Position numbers and translations under genes: made by a program. 64,000 nt of DNA from Nissolia schottii (lineage: Eukaryota; Streptophyta; Magnoliopsida; Fabales; Fabaceae): positions 7,480 to 71,479 of the forward strand of contig QANU01006863.1 of the NCBI GenBank assembly GCA_003254905.1, read 5' to 3'. Below the pieces are notes generated by a model. It was not told the origin of the DNA. It did not search any database and saw nothing but the letters and a program-made list of their open reading frames with translations. Below, in pieces: positions 23,121 to 38,100 of this stretch. How positions within the stretch are numbered: the stretch's first letter is position 1; the number at the start of each line of letters is the position of its first letter.

Positions 23121-26100
23121 GTATGATCTTGCATACATTTCCTCTAACTTAAATTAATGTGTGATCAAAGATTATATTAGTTGTTCCAAATATAGTAATT
23201 ATATGTGTGTTCCTATAGGTTGAAATCCCAAACTTAGAGACCTTGGAGTTGTCCTCGATGAACGTCCTTAAGATATGGAGCAGCCAGCTTTCAAGCTTCT
23301 GTTTTCAGAACTTAATAAAATTAACTGTGCAAGATTGTCCTAAATTGACATATTTATGTTCATTGTCTGTGGCTAGCAATCTGAAGAAACTCAAAAGTCT
23401 TTTTGTGAGTAACTGTCCGATGATGGAAAAGTTATTCATCTTCGAGGAAAATTGTGGTGACTATTCAGAGGTGCGTAGGACTGTAAATTTCTGTAATTAC
23501 CTTTTAATTTTGTGTTTTCTGCTCTTTCTCATGTTGTGCATTTTTTCCCCCTAAGACTTGTCATTGTGGTACCTCATTCCTTTACCTAATGGTTTCTTTG
23601 CTATAAAACAGGTCTGTATCTTTCCTGAGTTGGAGGAAATCCAACTCACTTGCATGAATATGTTAAAGCACATATGGCCACGTGAAGTTGGTGCAGGTTC
23701 CTTTCCTTGTCTCATTTCAGTGTCTATTTCAGCGTGCCCAAAGCTTGACATAATTTTTCCTAGTCACATGGAAGGTTGGCATCGGAGCTTAGAGAGCTTG
23801 AAGGTGTTTTTGTGTCTGTCGGTGGAATTTATTTTTGAAACCATGGAACGTCCTTTGGAAAAAGATGCATTAGGAACCGACACAAAATTGCAGCTTATTC
23901 TTTTACGGGGTCTCAATAATCTGAAGCAAGTGTGGAGCAAGGATCCAGAAGGAGCTTTCAACTTCTCAAATCTGCGGAGTATCGATGTTTATTCCTGTGA
24001 CAAATTGAGCCATATCTTGCCAGCTTCTGTAGCCAAATGTCTTGGAAAGCTTGAAGACTTAAAGATAATGAAATGTGATGGAATGGAGGAAATTGTTGCA
24101 GAATCAGAAACAAGCAACGAACCATTGGAGTTTCCTAACGTAACCTCCATGGAATTTACTTGGCTACCAAAAGTTAGCTGTTTCTTTAGGGGAAGAAATA
24201 CTATAGTGTGTCCAAAATTGAAGCGATTGGCGGTGAGTGACTGCCCAGAGCTGGAGACATTCACAACAGAAAGCGTCGATGAAGTAGGAAGACCAGTTTT
24301 CTCCGAAAAGGTACAAGTGCTCATTAACCATGACCCTATGAACACATCATTTCCACACAGCCTTGACATCAATGAAACAAAATGCATAGATATCATGACC
24401 TTGAAATTTAGTGGAGTATTCTATTATATCTATTATATACTGTCTTTTATATATTACAAAATTAGTATAGCTTCCGTCTATTTTACGGAATTATTTTGAC
24501 GTGTTTTACATGCATTTATTGCAGACTTAACATTTTTTTAAGTAGATGAGAATAATTTTGAATAAAATATATTAAAATTTAGAGATTTTTCATGATGTTT
24601 GATTTAGTGGTTAGGGAAATTTGAATTTTTATGTTAATTATTGGGTCAGTAAAAAATTAATTTTAAACTTTTAGTTAGAGAGTTTTGTTCTTTTTAAAAT
24701 GAATTAAGAAAGATTATGTTAATTAGTCACAGGTCCTTGTAATTGACCTGTTTCACTATGTTTACATGAAGTGTAAATATATCCATATTTATACTAATAA
24801 ACAGAGGGAATAGCAAAAATAAAATTGTTTTTTTTCCTTTAATTTATCTTTTCATAATCATCTTTAATTTCATTTTTTATAACTTCACATATTAAGGATA
24901 TGAGTTTATATGCTGAGCAGCTTGAATGGCTGCCCGACACTTCCAGCTTCCCGACACACTTGATCTTTGTTTACTAGAGAAAAAAAAAAAACTGAACTAA
25001 ATATGAGAGAAACAATATAGAACAACCAATAATTTTATAATAAATGAGTCTGACACTTTAACATTTGGCATAAGATTTGAACTTTTTCCAGTCTAGATAC
25101 ACTAATTAATATATCTAATATTAATTATAAAATTTAAGGTTTAAGATTTGTCCTAATGTTTAAGATTTAATTAAGATTTATTAAATTGCAGTTGTTCAAA
25201 TATAAAAAGATGTTAATACCTTCACATAAATTTGAGAGCACGGAAAAAAAAAACTTTTATGCAAAATTGCTATTTGTTTTGATCATTCTTATTTTCCTTT
25301 ATTTAAGTGACATGGTGATTGAAACTTCCAGTGGTTCGAGTAGTTCCTATTCTAGGAAATTTACTTTGGATTTTTCTATTTATTTTTTATAATGGATTTT
25401 TCTGTTTATATGTATATGTATGTGTGGACTTAACTGTTTCTAGTAACTCCTTCAATCACTTTAATTAATGTAATTAAAAATTTTTAAATTATTCTTCTAC
25501 TCAGTACAATCCTCTTACATGACTCATCTAATTTCTAAGTTCCTCTCAAAAGGTCCTGCAACATTGTATATACACCAACCTACGTTATCATGTAAAGTCA
25601 TTCAAAATGTTTATTCTAATAACATTTAAGAATTTCTTTCTCAGCATATAGAAATGTAAATCAATAACCTAATAGTTACGCATGTCTCATTTGTCTCTCT
25701 CTCTCTATATAGGTAATCTCGAACTTGGAGTTTCTGAATATCGACGAGAAAGTAGCGGTGTGGTTAAAGAGCAACACAGGGAAGTACCGCATGCTCTGTT
25801 TGAAACAGCTTCGCTTGCAGTCATTGCCGAGTGTTGAGATTCTCTACTGGTTCCTCCACAGAATTCCTAATCTAGAAAAGTTGGACTTATGTGACTCTGA
25901 CATTCAAGAGTTAGTGCCAACTGGAAATGCCGCACCACAGCAAAGGTTGGGAACTGTTTTACAACTCAAGGAATTGGNTGGGATCCGTATTGCAGCTTAA
26001 GGAATTGACTTTGGAAGCACGACACTTGAAGGATATTGGATTTGAAAGTGACCAGCTTGTTCTTCAGAGATTAGAGCGCTTGGTCTTATCTTCGTCCCAT

Positions 26101-29100
26101 GAATTGATCACGTTGACACCACCTTCAGTGTCCTTTACTCACTTGACATATTTGGAAGTAGGATGGTGTCATAGATTGACAAATTTAATGGCACCGTCAA
26201 CGGCAAAGAGCTTGTTTCAACTCACTACGATGAAGGTATCCCAATGTGGTGAATTAAAGGAAATAGTGACCAATGAGGGAAATGAAGAAGAGGCAGTGGT
26301 GGATATTAAATTTGTAAAGTTGATAACTATAGAACTAGTGAGACTAAAAAACCTGACAAGTTTCTGTAGCTACAACAAGTGTGTGTTTTCTTTCCCATCC
26401 TTGGAAAAACTGATTTTGAGAGATTCCCCAAAGATGAAAACATTCACAGAGAGTCGCATAGAAGCACCGAAGCTACAAAATATACTTGTTGCCACTACTA
26501 TAGGATTCAAAGAGGAAGAGAAATGGTATTGGGAAGGTGACTTGAATGCCACCATCAAAAGGGTTTATGCAGATAAGGTACGCATTCATTGATTAGATAC
26601 TCCTTTTCCATGGTTTCAATTATGAATTGTCGTAACTGGAAGCCTTTTTTGTTCTTTTTCACTGGGATTAGGTAACTTCAAACTATGATTATAAATTTGA
26701 CTTTAATATTTAGCTTAAATGAATTTTTTCTTACGAAATATTACGCTACAAAAATAACTCCAATCACAAGTGAAGACGTAAACATGGAAGAATTGGTCGA
26801 TACAAGGCAGTCAAGTTGCATTGTGTTTTTTTTTTTCTTCTTCTTTTTTGTCAATTTGACTATATTTTAGGTAAACGTGAAATATTTTTTATAATAAGAT
26901 TAAACGAGCGCATGAAGTGTGTGTGTATATATATATATATGTATATATATAAATTAAGGAGCGCATGAACTATTTTTTATAATAAAATGACATAAGCAAC
27001 ATTGAAATAAAATACTTTTTACTATTATAATAATATTTTATTCAACTTGCTATATTAGTCATATTTTAGCATACAATATTAGATCGAAAATCTTCAAGTG
27101 TGTCATTACTGCAATTCAATCCTTATTTTCAATTATTTTTATTTCGCAACAAATCATATAAGTTTGAGTTTAATTATTATATCTGTAAAGTTTTTTTACG
27201 TTGTTATCCCATTAAATTATTTTATATGTATGATTTTTTAAGTAACAAGTAAAAGAGTCAATTGAATGTGCTTATATAGCAAGATTTGATTGGACAATAG
27301 TGATGCATAACAATTAAAATCATTATATCTATCTATCTATATATATATATATGTTTATTGTTAAAAATTGTAACAAACAGTTTATACCGTTTATTATTCA
27401 AATGCAAGTCCCCTTGACATTGTTCCTCATATCTATCGTGTTTTTAAATCTTTATTTATAAAGTTTTAGATGTCTACATGAGAAGGGAAAAAAAGCTTCA
27501 AATATTCTAAAATATTTGATATTTGATTGTCTTTTTTTAAAAAATTGTTTCTTTTTCAATTTCTTATTATGCGTTAATTAATATAGGCATTTTTCCAATA
27601 TAAAAAAAATGAATAAAATACACATATAAACTGTATAACTAAATATATTTGTGTTAAAACATACAAATACAAAACAGTTAAAAGTTAAGTTTAATTTGTA
27701 TGCACTGAAAACGTGAAAGCTTTTTTATATGTTGTCATTCAATCAAAATTTGTCACATTAACAAAATGTGTGTTCAAAAATATGTGTATAATTGAAGAAA
27801 AGTTTATGTATTCTTGTTCAAAAGTTTTGTCATGTAAGCACCAAAATTTCTCTCTTTTACATTTTCATTTTCGTCTTATATTTTTGTTTGTTTGTGGAAA
27901 TGAGTACAATAGTTTGTACATCTATGTTGAAATGTTTGTGTAGGATAGACTATAGAGTCTGTGTTTGTGGTTACCAAATTTTGAAATTGATTGGTGTCCA
28001 CATAAAAGTTTGTGTGTCGTTATTCAAAAGTTTGTATAGCACTTTGTGAAAAGTTTGTGTGTATATGTAGTTATGAGTGATCTAAAATTTTTGAAAGGTT
28101 TGTGTAATTTTGTGCTAATGTTTGTGTTTTTGTGTCCAAGAGTTTGTGTATGTTGTTAGTAAATTTAGAAATTGATTGCTTGTAAGTTTGCATATGCACC
28201 ATTGTTTGTTTATGTAAATCTCTTAAAAAAGTTTATGTAATTCAATTAAAAAAATTTGTGTAATCTAATTATATTACTTCTATAATATTTTTTTGGGTTA
28301 AATATGTTTTGGGCTTAAAAAAGTCTCTGTAAAATTAAAAAATTTGTGTTTGGTCCCCGAAAATTTTTTGTTAGAAGTTAGTCCCTCAAATTTTTTTTTT
28401 TATAAGTTTTAGTTCTGGCCGTTAGAAGGATATGTTAAATGTCCCTTAAATTAACGTCCCATTCTAATAGTAAAAACTAAAACCTACAAAATAAAAATTT
28501 TTAAGGGCTAATTCCTAACCAAAAAAAAAATTATACGTAAATTAGTTTGAGTTTACTATTTGAGTTTATAAGGTATTACAAGTTTGATTAACGTCTTTAA
28601 TTTGACCATTTTTTAATGATAAAACACTATTTCATGTAATTCTACTTTGTCACATAAGATTATTTTCTGTGAGCAAAACTGACTTGATGTTCTTGATTAA
28701 AAAATAAAAAGGTTCTGGGATCAGGCTAATTTGGTCCCTGCTGCGACAAGTAAGGGGATGATAAAAGTTGAGTGAATTGTGTTAAGGAATAATTCAAAAG
28801 GAGTGAGAAGAACGACAAAGGAGGGACACCGTTCATCATTCATGATATGAAATTTTTTTAAGTAAACTCATTTACACAACTAGTAAGAAACAAAAAGAAT
28901 GGTAGCTTCGGTGCATATTATTGGAGTAAATATATAAATGATTTTTCTATTGTTAACCAAAAAGGAAAAAAAAATAATGATCTTCTTTTATTTTTCATTT
29001 ATTTTGTAGGGTTCTATCGAATACGCATCTCATGTTGAACTTTTCCATTGGCCAAAGCTAGAACAAGTATGGCTTGGAAAAGATTTGGTGCAAGAAAATA

Positions 29101-32100
29101 GCTTTCGCAATTTAAAAGTTTTGGTTGTGAAAGGTTGCGGTTATCTCGTGCATGTAATTCCATCTCATTTACTTCCTTGCTTCAAGAATTTGGAAGAACT
29201 GGAAGTATGGGATTGCGATGCAGCGCAAGTCATCTTTAATGTAAATATTGACAAAAAGGTGACAAAACCGTTTGAAATGTTTCGTTTGAAAAGATTGTCT
29301 TTAAGAAATCTACCAAAGCTGGAACATGTGTGGGACAAAGATCCTCAAGGTGTTATTGGCCTTAAATATTTGAGCGTTTATGTATGTAACAGCCTTAAAT
29401 ACGTGTTTCCAGCATCTGTGGCTAAAGATCTTATCGTGCTCAAAATGCTTTCAGTAGGAGATTGTGAGCAGTTGGTAGAAATATTTTCGGAGGATAAAAA
29501 AGCCTCTGAAGGAGACTCTAAATCACTTGTGTTTCGTTGTCTGACATCATTGGAGCTAACAAGATTGCCGAAGCTCAAATACTTCCATCGTGGACTGCGC
29601 ATGCCAGAATTTCCAGTGCTGAAGAAACTAGAATTGCATCGTTGTAAGTGGGTGATACTTTGTCAAGAGGCAGACGCATGTATGGAGGAGCAAATTCTTG
29701 TTCCACTTGAAAAGGTACTTCTAACAACTTTCTGTATGAGGTTATTGAAAACAGTTTTAATTGTCTGTAAATAATGATAGAAAATTATCCCGATTGGATT
29801 AGTTTAAAAGAAATACTTTTTTTTTCAAATAATAATAATAACCGTAAAAATACAGTTTTAAAAAAAATACTTTTTGGAAAAAATAATAATAATAACCGTA
29901 ATAATAATAATGACTTAACTATTGTCTTTTCATAGTTAAAGGGGAATTAGTCTCCCGAGTGATGAACCAAACTTTTACAGATAGCCCACAGTGTCACCAA
30001 GAAGAAATACATCCTATATTGTTATGTGTAGACTGAACTTTGTTAATTATTTTTCCTTATTTGCTTTGCTTCCTAGGTTAAGCTCTGGATTTGTAGTTTG
30101 GAGAAATTGTCATTTGATGCGGGAGATGCCACAGTGACTTGGGATCTAAAGTCTGAGAAATTGGAACTCACAAACTTGAAATGCTTTAAAGAATTGTTAG
30201 ACAATGGCCTATACCAATTCCTTCAAATGGTACCAAATGTAGAAAAGCTTGAAGTGGATGGAGAGATGTTCTCCACAGAAAGATCTAACACCGATTATGC
30301 TGGACTCCTCTCGCATCTCAAAGAATTAAGGTTCTATTTCGGGACAAATCTCAAATCCATTGGTTTAGAGCACTCTTGGATTCACTCCATTCCTAAAAAT
30401 CTCCAAACATTAGAAGTAGAATGGTGTAATAATTTAAAGAACATAGTACCATGCACGGTTTCTTTCTCCAGTCTGACGAATTTGGTCGTATCTTATTGCA
30501 ATAAATTGCTCTATTTGTTCACATGCTCAACAGCCAAAGGTTTGGCTCAACTCAAGCGGATGGAGGTCTGTGAATGTAGATCACTGCAAGAGATAGTGTC
30601 TAAAGAGGACGACGAATCACATGATGAGGGTGGAAATATAACATTCAAGCAGCTCCAGGCTTTGGATCTCAAAGAATTGCCAAAACTCACATGCTTTTAC
30701 TCGGGGGATCTTACTTTGTGTTTTCCATCATTGGATTTGGAACAAGTAACCATAACAAATTGCCTCTTGATGAAAACATTCTGTCCACATATCAAAATAA
30801 ATCAAGATTTAAACAAGTTGTCGGGAGTTGGACTCATCAAGGATGCGACCCAATGGGAAGGAAATCTTAATACTACCATTTCCAAGATGTATGAGAAAGA
30901 GGTATGTATTACGTTTTTAATAATAAAAACTAATCATCTAGTACAGAGTGTAATATATTGATATATTTAGAGTGTTTCTTTTTTTGCCGGGGGGGGTAAC
31001 CTTAGAGTTTAATCCTTAGACACTATCACTGTAATGTCAAATAATCGTATATTACATTTTATATGATTTTTGAGGTAACTATTAAACAAGTAAAATGTTT
31101 TTAATGATGTGACCGTGCATAATTAATTTGTAGTCTAACTTTTTTTTTTTATATTAGTACTGTATTGATTATCAAATAAATAATTTTTTTTATTATAATG
31201 ATATTAAGATATATAATAATTAAATCACTAACGCACTAATTATATAAATGAATTTGATTTAATTGTAAATCCTACTAGCTAGTAATTAATAAATTATTAT
31301 AATTTTTAAAATAAAAAAATGGAGTATTTTCTTAACAATTAATTTTAAAACACTAATATGTATTTTTATAATAAAATAATAAAATTTGTATAATTATTAT
31401 AATAATGCATCGATAAGTTTATATTATTATTAGTCATATTTTTTTATTTTGTTGAAAAGATTGCGATTTTGTGAATGATGAATAATTATCATAGTTTCTT
31501 ATAATTTATTAATTAATAATGTATTACGTTAATAGAATAATATATATAATTATGTATTAATATTTTTATATTATTATTAGTCATATTTTTTATTATAAAT
31601 AAATAAATAAAACTATTTGTGGAAAGTGTTTTAGTCCAAATATGAAAATGGGACTAAATTGTAGGTTATCTTTAAAATATAGGGGATGGGAGATCAGTGT
31701 GTGATTTAAAATTGAAGGGGAGGGGAGTGTAATATAGGGATTTCTAAGAGGAGGAGGGTGTAATTTACTCTTTAAATTTTATGTTAGAACCACATTAAAA
31801 TAAGGTAAATAACATTTTCATTTTGTTATTCTTACTTAAAATATTCAATATATTCAATTTCTGCCTTGATAACAGCAAAATCATTAGCCAAACTATTACA
31901 TATCAAATTAAATTAAATTATATCCACTTAAGTATATCCATTTAAGTGAATTGTTGCACATCCAGCAAACTAATTCAAAAGTCTCTTAGTGTTTTTTTTT
32001 TTTTTTGTTGAAAAATCTTAGTTATAACAAGTAACTAAGTAAATAATTGATAAGTCATCATCAATATTACAAAAAATGATCTTTTAAAATAATCTAGTGG

Positions 32101-35100
32101 GTAAAGTGAGAGATTTTACCCTTATATCAATAAAGTAGAAATGGAAACCTGGCGGGTTGGCGTAAGTGGTTAAGTACTCTCGTCCCTTAAGCAGGTGGGA
32201 GGGGTTCGATCCCTACCCCTTGTGAATGGAGCAAACCCACAGGCCAGCCGTATACCCCTTAACTGGACTTCAGATCGGCGAGGGATTAGTCTCACCTGTC
32301 ACGCGGGTGGGGATACCCTGGGAAACCAAAAAAAATAAAGTAGAAATGGGAAACCAAAAAAAATAAAGTAGAAATGGGCAGCACTTCTCATTTTATTGAT
32401 CTAATGGTGAAACCTCTCATTTTACTAAATCATATATAAGGAAACTAGAGGGATATTGAAGCAATCATTTAAGCAAAATATTTAATTCGTTTTAATTTTG
32501 AGAAAATCACCTTTTAATAATGGTAATTCAAAATATCAACTGTTATTGAGCATAAACAAGTAATTACGTTTTATTGTTTTGTATATATGCAGATTACAGA
32601 ATCTGCATGTAAAGTAAAAGATTTGGAACTTGGAGGGAGCTCACATTTTCAAGCATTGTGGCATGGTTCAATGCCTATCCCAGACGCATGCTTCAATAAT
32701 TTGGAGTCATTGGTTGTAGATGGGTGTGAATTTGTATCAGAAGTACTACCTTCTCATTTACTTCCATTCTTAAATAAGATGAAAAACTTGGAAGTTCAGA
32801 ACTGTAGTTCTATGAAAACCATATTTGATGTGAAATGCATAACAAAGGAAAAAAGAATGAAAATGATCCCACCCATCCCCTTTTCCCTGGAGACATTGAC
32901 TTTAAGAAATCTGCCAAATCTGGAGAGCGTATGGAATGAAGATCTAGATAGGGTTTTAAGTGTTCAACTTCTAAGAAAAGTACATGTTGATACATGTAAA
33001 TGCCTTACAAGTCTATTTCCAACATCAGTAGCCAAAGATCTTGGGAATCTTGATAAACTAGAGGTGAAACACTGTGAGAGCTTGGTGGAAATTGTTGGAG
33101 GAACTGAAGTAATTCCAGAAGGAACAAGACTAGAGATTACATTCACATGTTTGACCTCACTAACACTATTAGATTTGCCAAAACTCAATTGTTTTTGTTG
33201 TTCTCTGCGTTCTGTCCCGTTAAAGATATGCAAGTCTCAAAATACACATATCAAGGATCAAATCGTCGTCAAAGAGGTACTTTTTAGTCAAGCAATTCAA
33301 TAGTTAATTTCTCCTTTATGGAGTTCATTCCAACATTTTCAATAATCTCATTTGTGATTTTGTCCAGTTCACCCTTTACTTCATTTGACGTGAAATTTAT
33401 CTTCCGAGTTTCCTGGAATTGCTCTTGTTTGAAATGCTCTAACTTGCTCTTGCTTCATCATTGATTTCTATCCCTAGGTTACTCCCAGCTTGGACAACCT
33501 GTCACTTGGTGAAAAAGAATTGAGGAAGATTTGGCACGAACAGTGTCAGGGAAATAACTTGCACAAAGTAAAAGTTCTTGATTTGCAGGAATTTAATGTT
33601 GAGTCAGATGAATTTCCTTGTGGATTTCTACAAAAATTGCCCAACATGGAGAAGCTTTTAGTGAGTAATGGTTCCCTCAAGATGATTTTCTGCTCTAAAA
33701 GACCTAATATGGATCCTAATCAATTCCTATCACAACTGAAAGGATTGGAGTTGGATTCTTTTTCGGAACTAATTTCCATAGGGTTAGAGCACACTTGGGT
33801 ACAAGAGTCATTTCTCAAAAATCTAGAAACCTTGAAAGCAAGGAGTTGTTCCCGTTTAAGAAACTTAGTACCATCTTCCATATGTTTCTCCAACTTGACA
33901 CATTTGACTGTATATGACTGCAATGATATGGTGCATTTGTTCACATCCTCAACAGCTAAAAGTTTGACTCGACTCAAGAAGATGGCCATATCCTGGTGTA
34001 AATCAATCCAAGAGATTGTGTCTAAAGAGGGAGATGAACCGCATCATGATGAGATAATATTTGGACAGCTCCAAAAGTTAAATCTTAAGTATTTACCAAA
34101 CCTGCGAAGCTTTTATAATGGGAGTTATACCTTAAGCTTCCCGTCTTTAGAGAAATTGTCCGTAGTCCGTTGCAGTGGGATGGATACTTTCTGTGCAGGT
34201 ACCATAAATGCTAACAAGTTGTCAGCAGTTAGATTCAATTATGGAGATGCTACCCCATTGAAAGTTGATCTCAATTCTTACATAAATGAGACTTTCAAGG
34301 CAACGGTATGTATTATTTTTATATTGTATTGATGACTGAGCCATGTTATTTTATAGAAAATATATTAATACAAAAAGAGAATAATTTAGCTAGTTTTTCA
34401 CCTCATTCTTCAATCCTAACCAAGCCTCTTACCATAATCTCCAATTATCACATGACTTAGTTTAGTATATCCAAATTTGTCAATTTGTTTCAAAGCAATA
34501 ATTTGATTTCATTGGTAAACAAAAAAAGCTGTAGAAATTTTTTAAATAGATATAAGATGACTTACGGAAAAAAAAAAGGGCCAAAATATAATTCAAAGTT
34601 GCTGGAAAAATAAGAAGATAAAAAAACGGGAAAACCCTATATATTACGTGGTTGGATTAATATATCACAAACTCACAATGATATCAAATTTTTGGAGTCA
34701 CCAAATAACATATGTACTAATTAATTTGACTTTTTATGATTATATTGCTCGGTCAGCTTGCAGAATTTGTTAAGGAAGCAGAGGATTTGGAGCTTGTTGA
34801 CTACCCAGAGGTACATGAAATATGGCATGGTTCATTTCCTATCCCATCTGGGTGCTTCATCAATTTGAAGTCCTTGATTGTGGAAAGATGTGAATTCTTA
34901 TCAATTGTAATACCTTGTCATATACTCGGCTTCCTCCCTAACTTGGAGGAATTGGTAGTACGGCAATGCGATTCCGTAAAAGCAATATTTGAAGTGAAAG
35001 ATATTGCAAAAGACACAAAGAAGTCAACATTTTGCTTGAAGAAACTGACTCTTGAGCAGCTTCCAAAGCTAGAACTTGTCTGGGACTCAGATCCTCATGA

Positions 35101-38100
35101 AGGTATTGGCCTAATGGAAAATATGCAAGAAGTGTATGTTGATGGATGTGACAGCCTCGAAAGGTTGTTTCCAGCATCAGTGGTTAAAAATCTTGTGAAA
35201 CTTGAGAAACTAGAAGTAAAACAGTGTTGTAGATTGGTGGAAATTGTTGCAAAGGATGAAGCAGCCGCAGAAGGAGCACCTAAAGAGTTTTTCTTCCCTT
35301 GTATGGCCTCCATAAAACTACGGCTTTTGCCAAAGCTCGAGTGTTTCTACCCTGGACCGCATATGTTGGAGTGCCCGAAGCTAAAACAAATATTGGTGTT
35401 CCACTGTGGCAAGTTGAAGACATTCACATGTGAGTCTCAAAGCTTCTCAGAAGCACAACCAAAGAATCAAGTTGGCATTCCATTGATGTATCCACAAGCT
35501 CTTTTCTTGGTGGAAGAGGTACCATTCNTATATATATATATTCTTTATTCATCAATATCGGGTGGACCTTTGATCTACTAATTAAGAAATTTCACTTTAA
35601 AATTGTACCGGAGGGGTACAAATTGGATCCTGGAGCTCTGCGGAGTATGGTGGTCAGTCGGGGCGGATACCTGCAAGGACTTTGAAGTTTATTAGAATAT
35701 ATAGTTGAAGTATGGATATAGATAATTGTAATAGTTAGGATTAGTTAATGGTTTAGGTAGTGATTTTGAGGAGCCTATATATAGGCTTGCTCTACTTGTG
35801 TTACACAACCTTTCTCATTCAATCAAATTCATTTTAGCACATTCAATCTCAATTCTCTCTTTTCTCTCTTTGATACCATGGATTCTAACATGGTATCAGA
35901 GCCATGGCATCCACCTTGAAGCTTCCGCAACGCATTTTTTTTCTTTTTAATTCTTTCATTTTCTTTCATTTTCCTTTGTTTTCCCGCTTCCCAAACATTT
36001 TTCTTTAGATTCTTTCCCTCTTTTTTTTGCTTATTTTCTCAAAAGAAAACAAACACAAAAACATTTTCCCTTTCTTTCCTTCAGTTTCTCTGAAGACGAA
36101 CCTCTCTCTCGTTTCACCTTTCTCTCTTCGATTCAGCTTTCTCTCTTCGATTCATTTTCCCAACGACTGCGGATTCATCAGATCCGATGCCGACGATTAC
36201 GGATCTCGCGGCGGTGGAGGTGGTGGTGTGTGCTACCGCGACCTCGTCCACGAAGATGGTGCTGAGGCGTGTGCTACCGCGACCTCGTCCACGAAGATGG
36301 TGCCAACGAGACCACGGATCTGCGCGACTGGTTTCAGATTTGGTTTCAGATCCGCGCGTCCGTCCATTTTCACGAAGTTGAGCTGTGCTTTCTCTTGGAG
36401 CAGAAATTCGAACTTCCTCTCCGTTTCTTTGATCTGTTCATTGCCGATCAACGTCGGGACCGCCACCGCCGCAGTTGCTGTCTGCAACGCCTCCATGACT
36501 GTGGATTCCGTTTTGCTCACTTCTTGCTGAATCGACGAAGATTTTTCCGTCCTCTGCAACGAGGTGCAGCAATTCGAGGTCGGATTACATTGGATTACAT
36601 TTTTTTCAAGATTCGCATAGTTCCTGCTGTTATTGCTGCTGTAGTTTATTCAATCTTGCTGGATCGTTCATGTTTGAGACTTAGTTTGGATATGAGGTCC
36701 TTGTTGATGGAGTTTCCTACTTCTTGTTGATGACGCACACAAGGTGTTTGACAAATTGTCTCAATAGATGGTGGTAACATTTCCTTTGTGTGGACATAGT
36801 TTAGTTCAGATTCTGATTTCTTGCCGTGACGATTTGGCTTTTGAACATCTCTCTGATTTGAATAATCTGTTGTGATTCAAGCATTAGATGGTGAAATGCT
36901 GTTGGTAAATATCATGGAGATGTTTTTGGTGTTATTGGATTCTTGTGGACAATTTAGGTGTGCTTCAAACTTTAGATGATGGCTTTGGTTTCTGGCTTTG
37001 ATTCTGCTTTGTTAGCCTACAAATTTTCAGACTTTGTTAGCCTTGTGTGGCTTTGATTCAGATTTGATTAGTCTTATGACTTGTATTTGCTCTTATCTTG
37101 GGTGGTTAAGCGTTGAAATTCAGCTTCTGCTCTTGATAATTGAGTTTTGTTTGCTTCTGCCGAGTGGGTGATTAAGCAGTTCCCATGTTGGGACCATTTG
37201 CAACCAGTGCCGTTGAGACGTTGGAGGAAGGTCGAAGGGGCTTCATTGAAAGTCGAAGACAAGAAGGTCGAAGGGGCTTCATTGAAAGTCGAAGACTTCC
37301 AGGAACTAGGAACTTCGGTGGTTGCTGGTGGTTTTCAATCATTTTCTTAGCATTGTGTTGGTTTTGATTTTCTTTGTATCGTTGTTTCCAAGCTCGACAT
37401 GTTAATGCACATGGTCCAGCTTGCGGGGGGGTATTAGAATATATAGTTGAAGTATGGATATGGATAATTGTAATAGTAAAGATTAGCTAATGGTTTAGGA
37501 AGTGATTATGAGGAGCCTATATATAGGCTTGCTCTACTTGTGTTACACAACCCTTTCTCATTCAATCAAATTCATTTTAGCACATTCAATCTCAATTCTC
37601 TCTTTTCTCTCTTTGATACCATGGATTTCAACAAAGTGCTCTTCACATTTCTGGCATCCCTGTTTTTCATGAGCGGACAAAGCATCTTGGCATCAACTTC
37701 CATATTGTTCAAGGAAGGATCCAAGCCAGCTAGATGCGTCTCCTCCCTATCTCATCTCAACATCAATTGGTTGACATCTTCACCAAGGCTCTCCCTCCTC
37801 AACTCTTCTCTACAATCTTGTCCAAGCTTGGTTTATTCTAACCACCAGCTGGGGTTTAAACAGAAATACAATCCAAACCTCCACAAGCCCACTTTACTCA
37901 AGTCCACAAATGATTGATCCACGACATCAACTAATAGCCTTCTTCTCTCTTTGTCCTTTTCTTCTCTAGACTCTTACCATTCCTCTGCTATTTATTGCTG
38001 CATTTCTGTTTTACTGCTGCATTTTCTTGTTTTCTGCTTGTTGTTGGTTACTATCCTTCTCTGTCGATTGTTGGTTGCTACCTTGTACAAACTCTACTGT

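Larger units (their letters stand above)
26578..29009 (+). other. CNL intron 4, repeat-rich
   Basis: 2.4-kb intron. It holds TA microsatellites (about 26925-26951 and 27330-27352), a GT-rich degenerate array (27690-28270) and a legume MITE-like copy (28290-28535). Short open frames inside the GT-rich array are repeat artefacts. Confidence 0.7.
35690..37633 (+). mobile_element. Non-autonomous copia-type LTR element
   Basis: LTRs of about 201 bp at 35690-35890 and 37432-37633. Just after the left LTR is TGGTATCAGAGCC, the initiator-tRNA-Met primer site typical of plant copia elements. A G-rich polypurine tract (GCGGGGGGG) stands before the right LTR. Flanks AAGTT and AAGTG fit a 5-bp target duplication. 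The 1.5-kb interior has no recognisable gag or pol but contains short tandem repeats (a 42-bp unit near 36226-36300; a 37-bp unit near 37229-37300). The LTRs differ at about 4% of sites, suggesting an age of one to two million years at usual plant rates. It lacks genes. Confidence 0.85.

Noticed and set aside
27713-28049. Small Cys/Phe/Val-rich ORFs in CNL intron 4
   Set aside because: They come from the GT-rich degenerate repeat array.
36027-36730. Host gene in plus-strand ORFs rich in Arg/Ser/Phe
   Set aside because: They lie wholly inside the interior of the LTR element and overlap in several frames with no domain.
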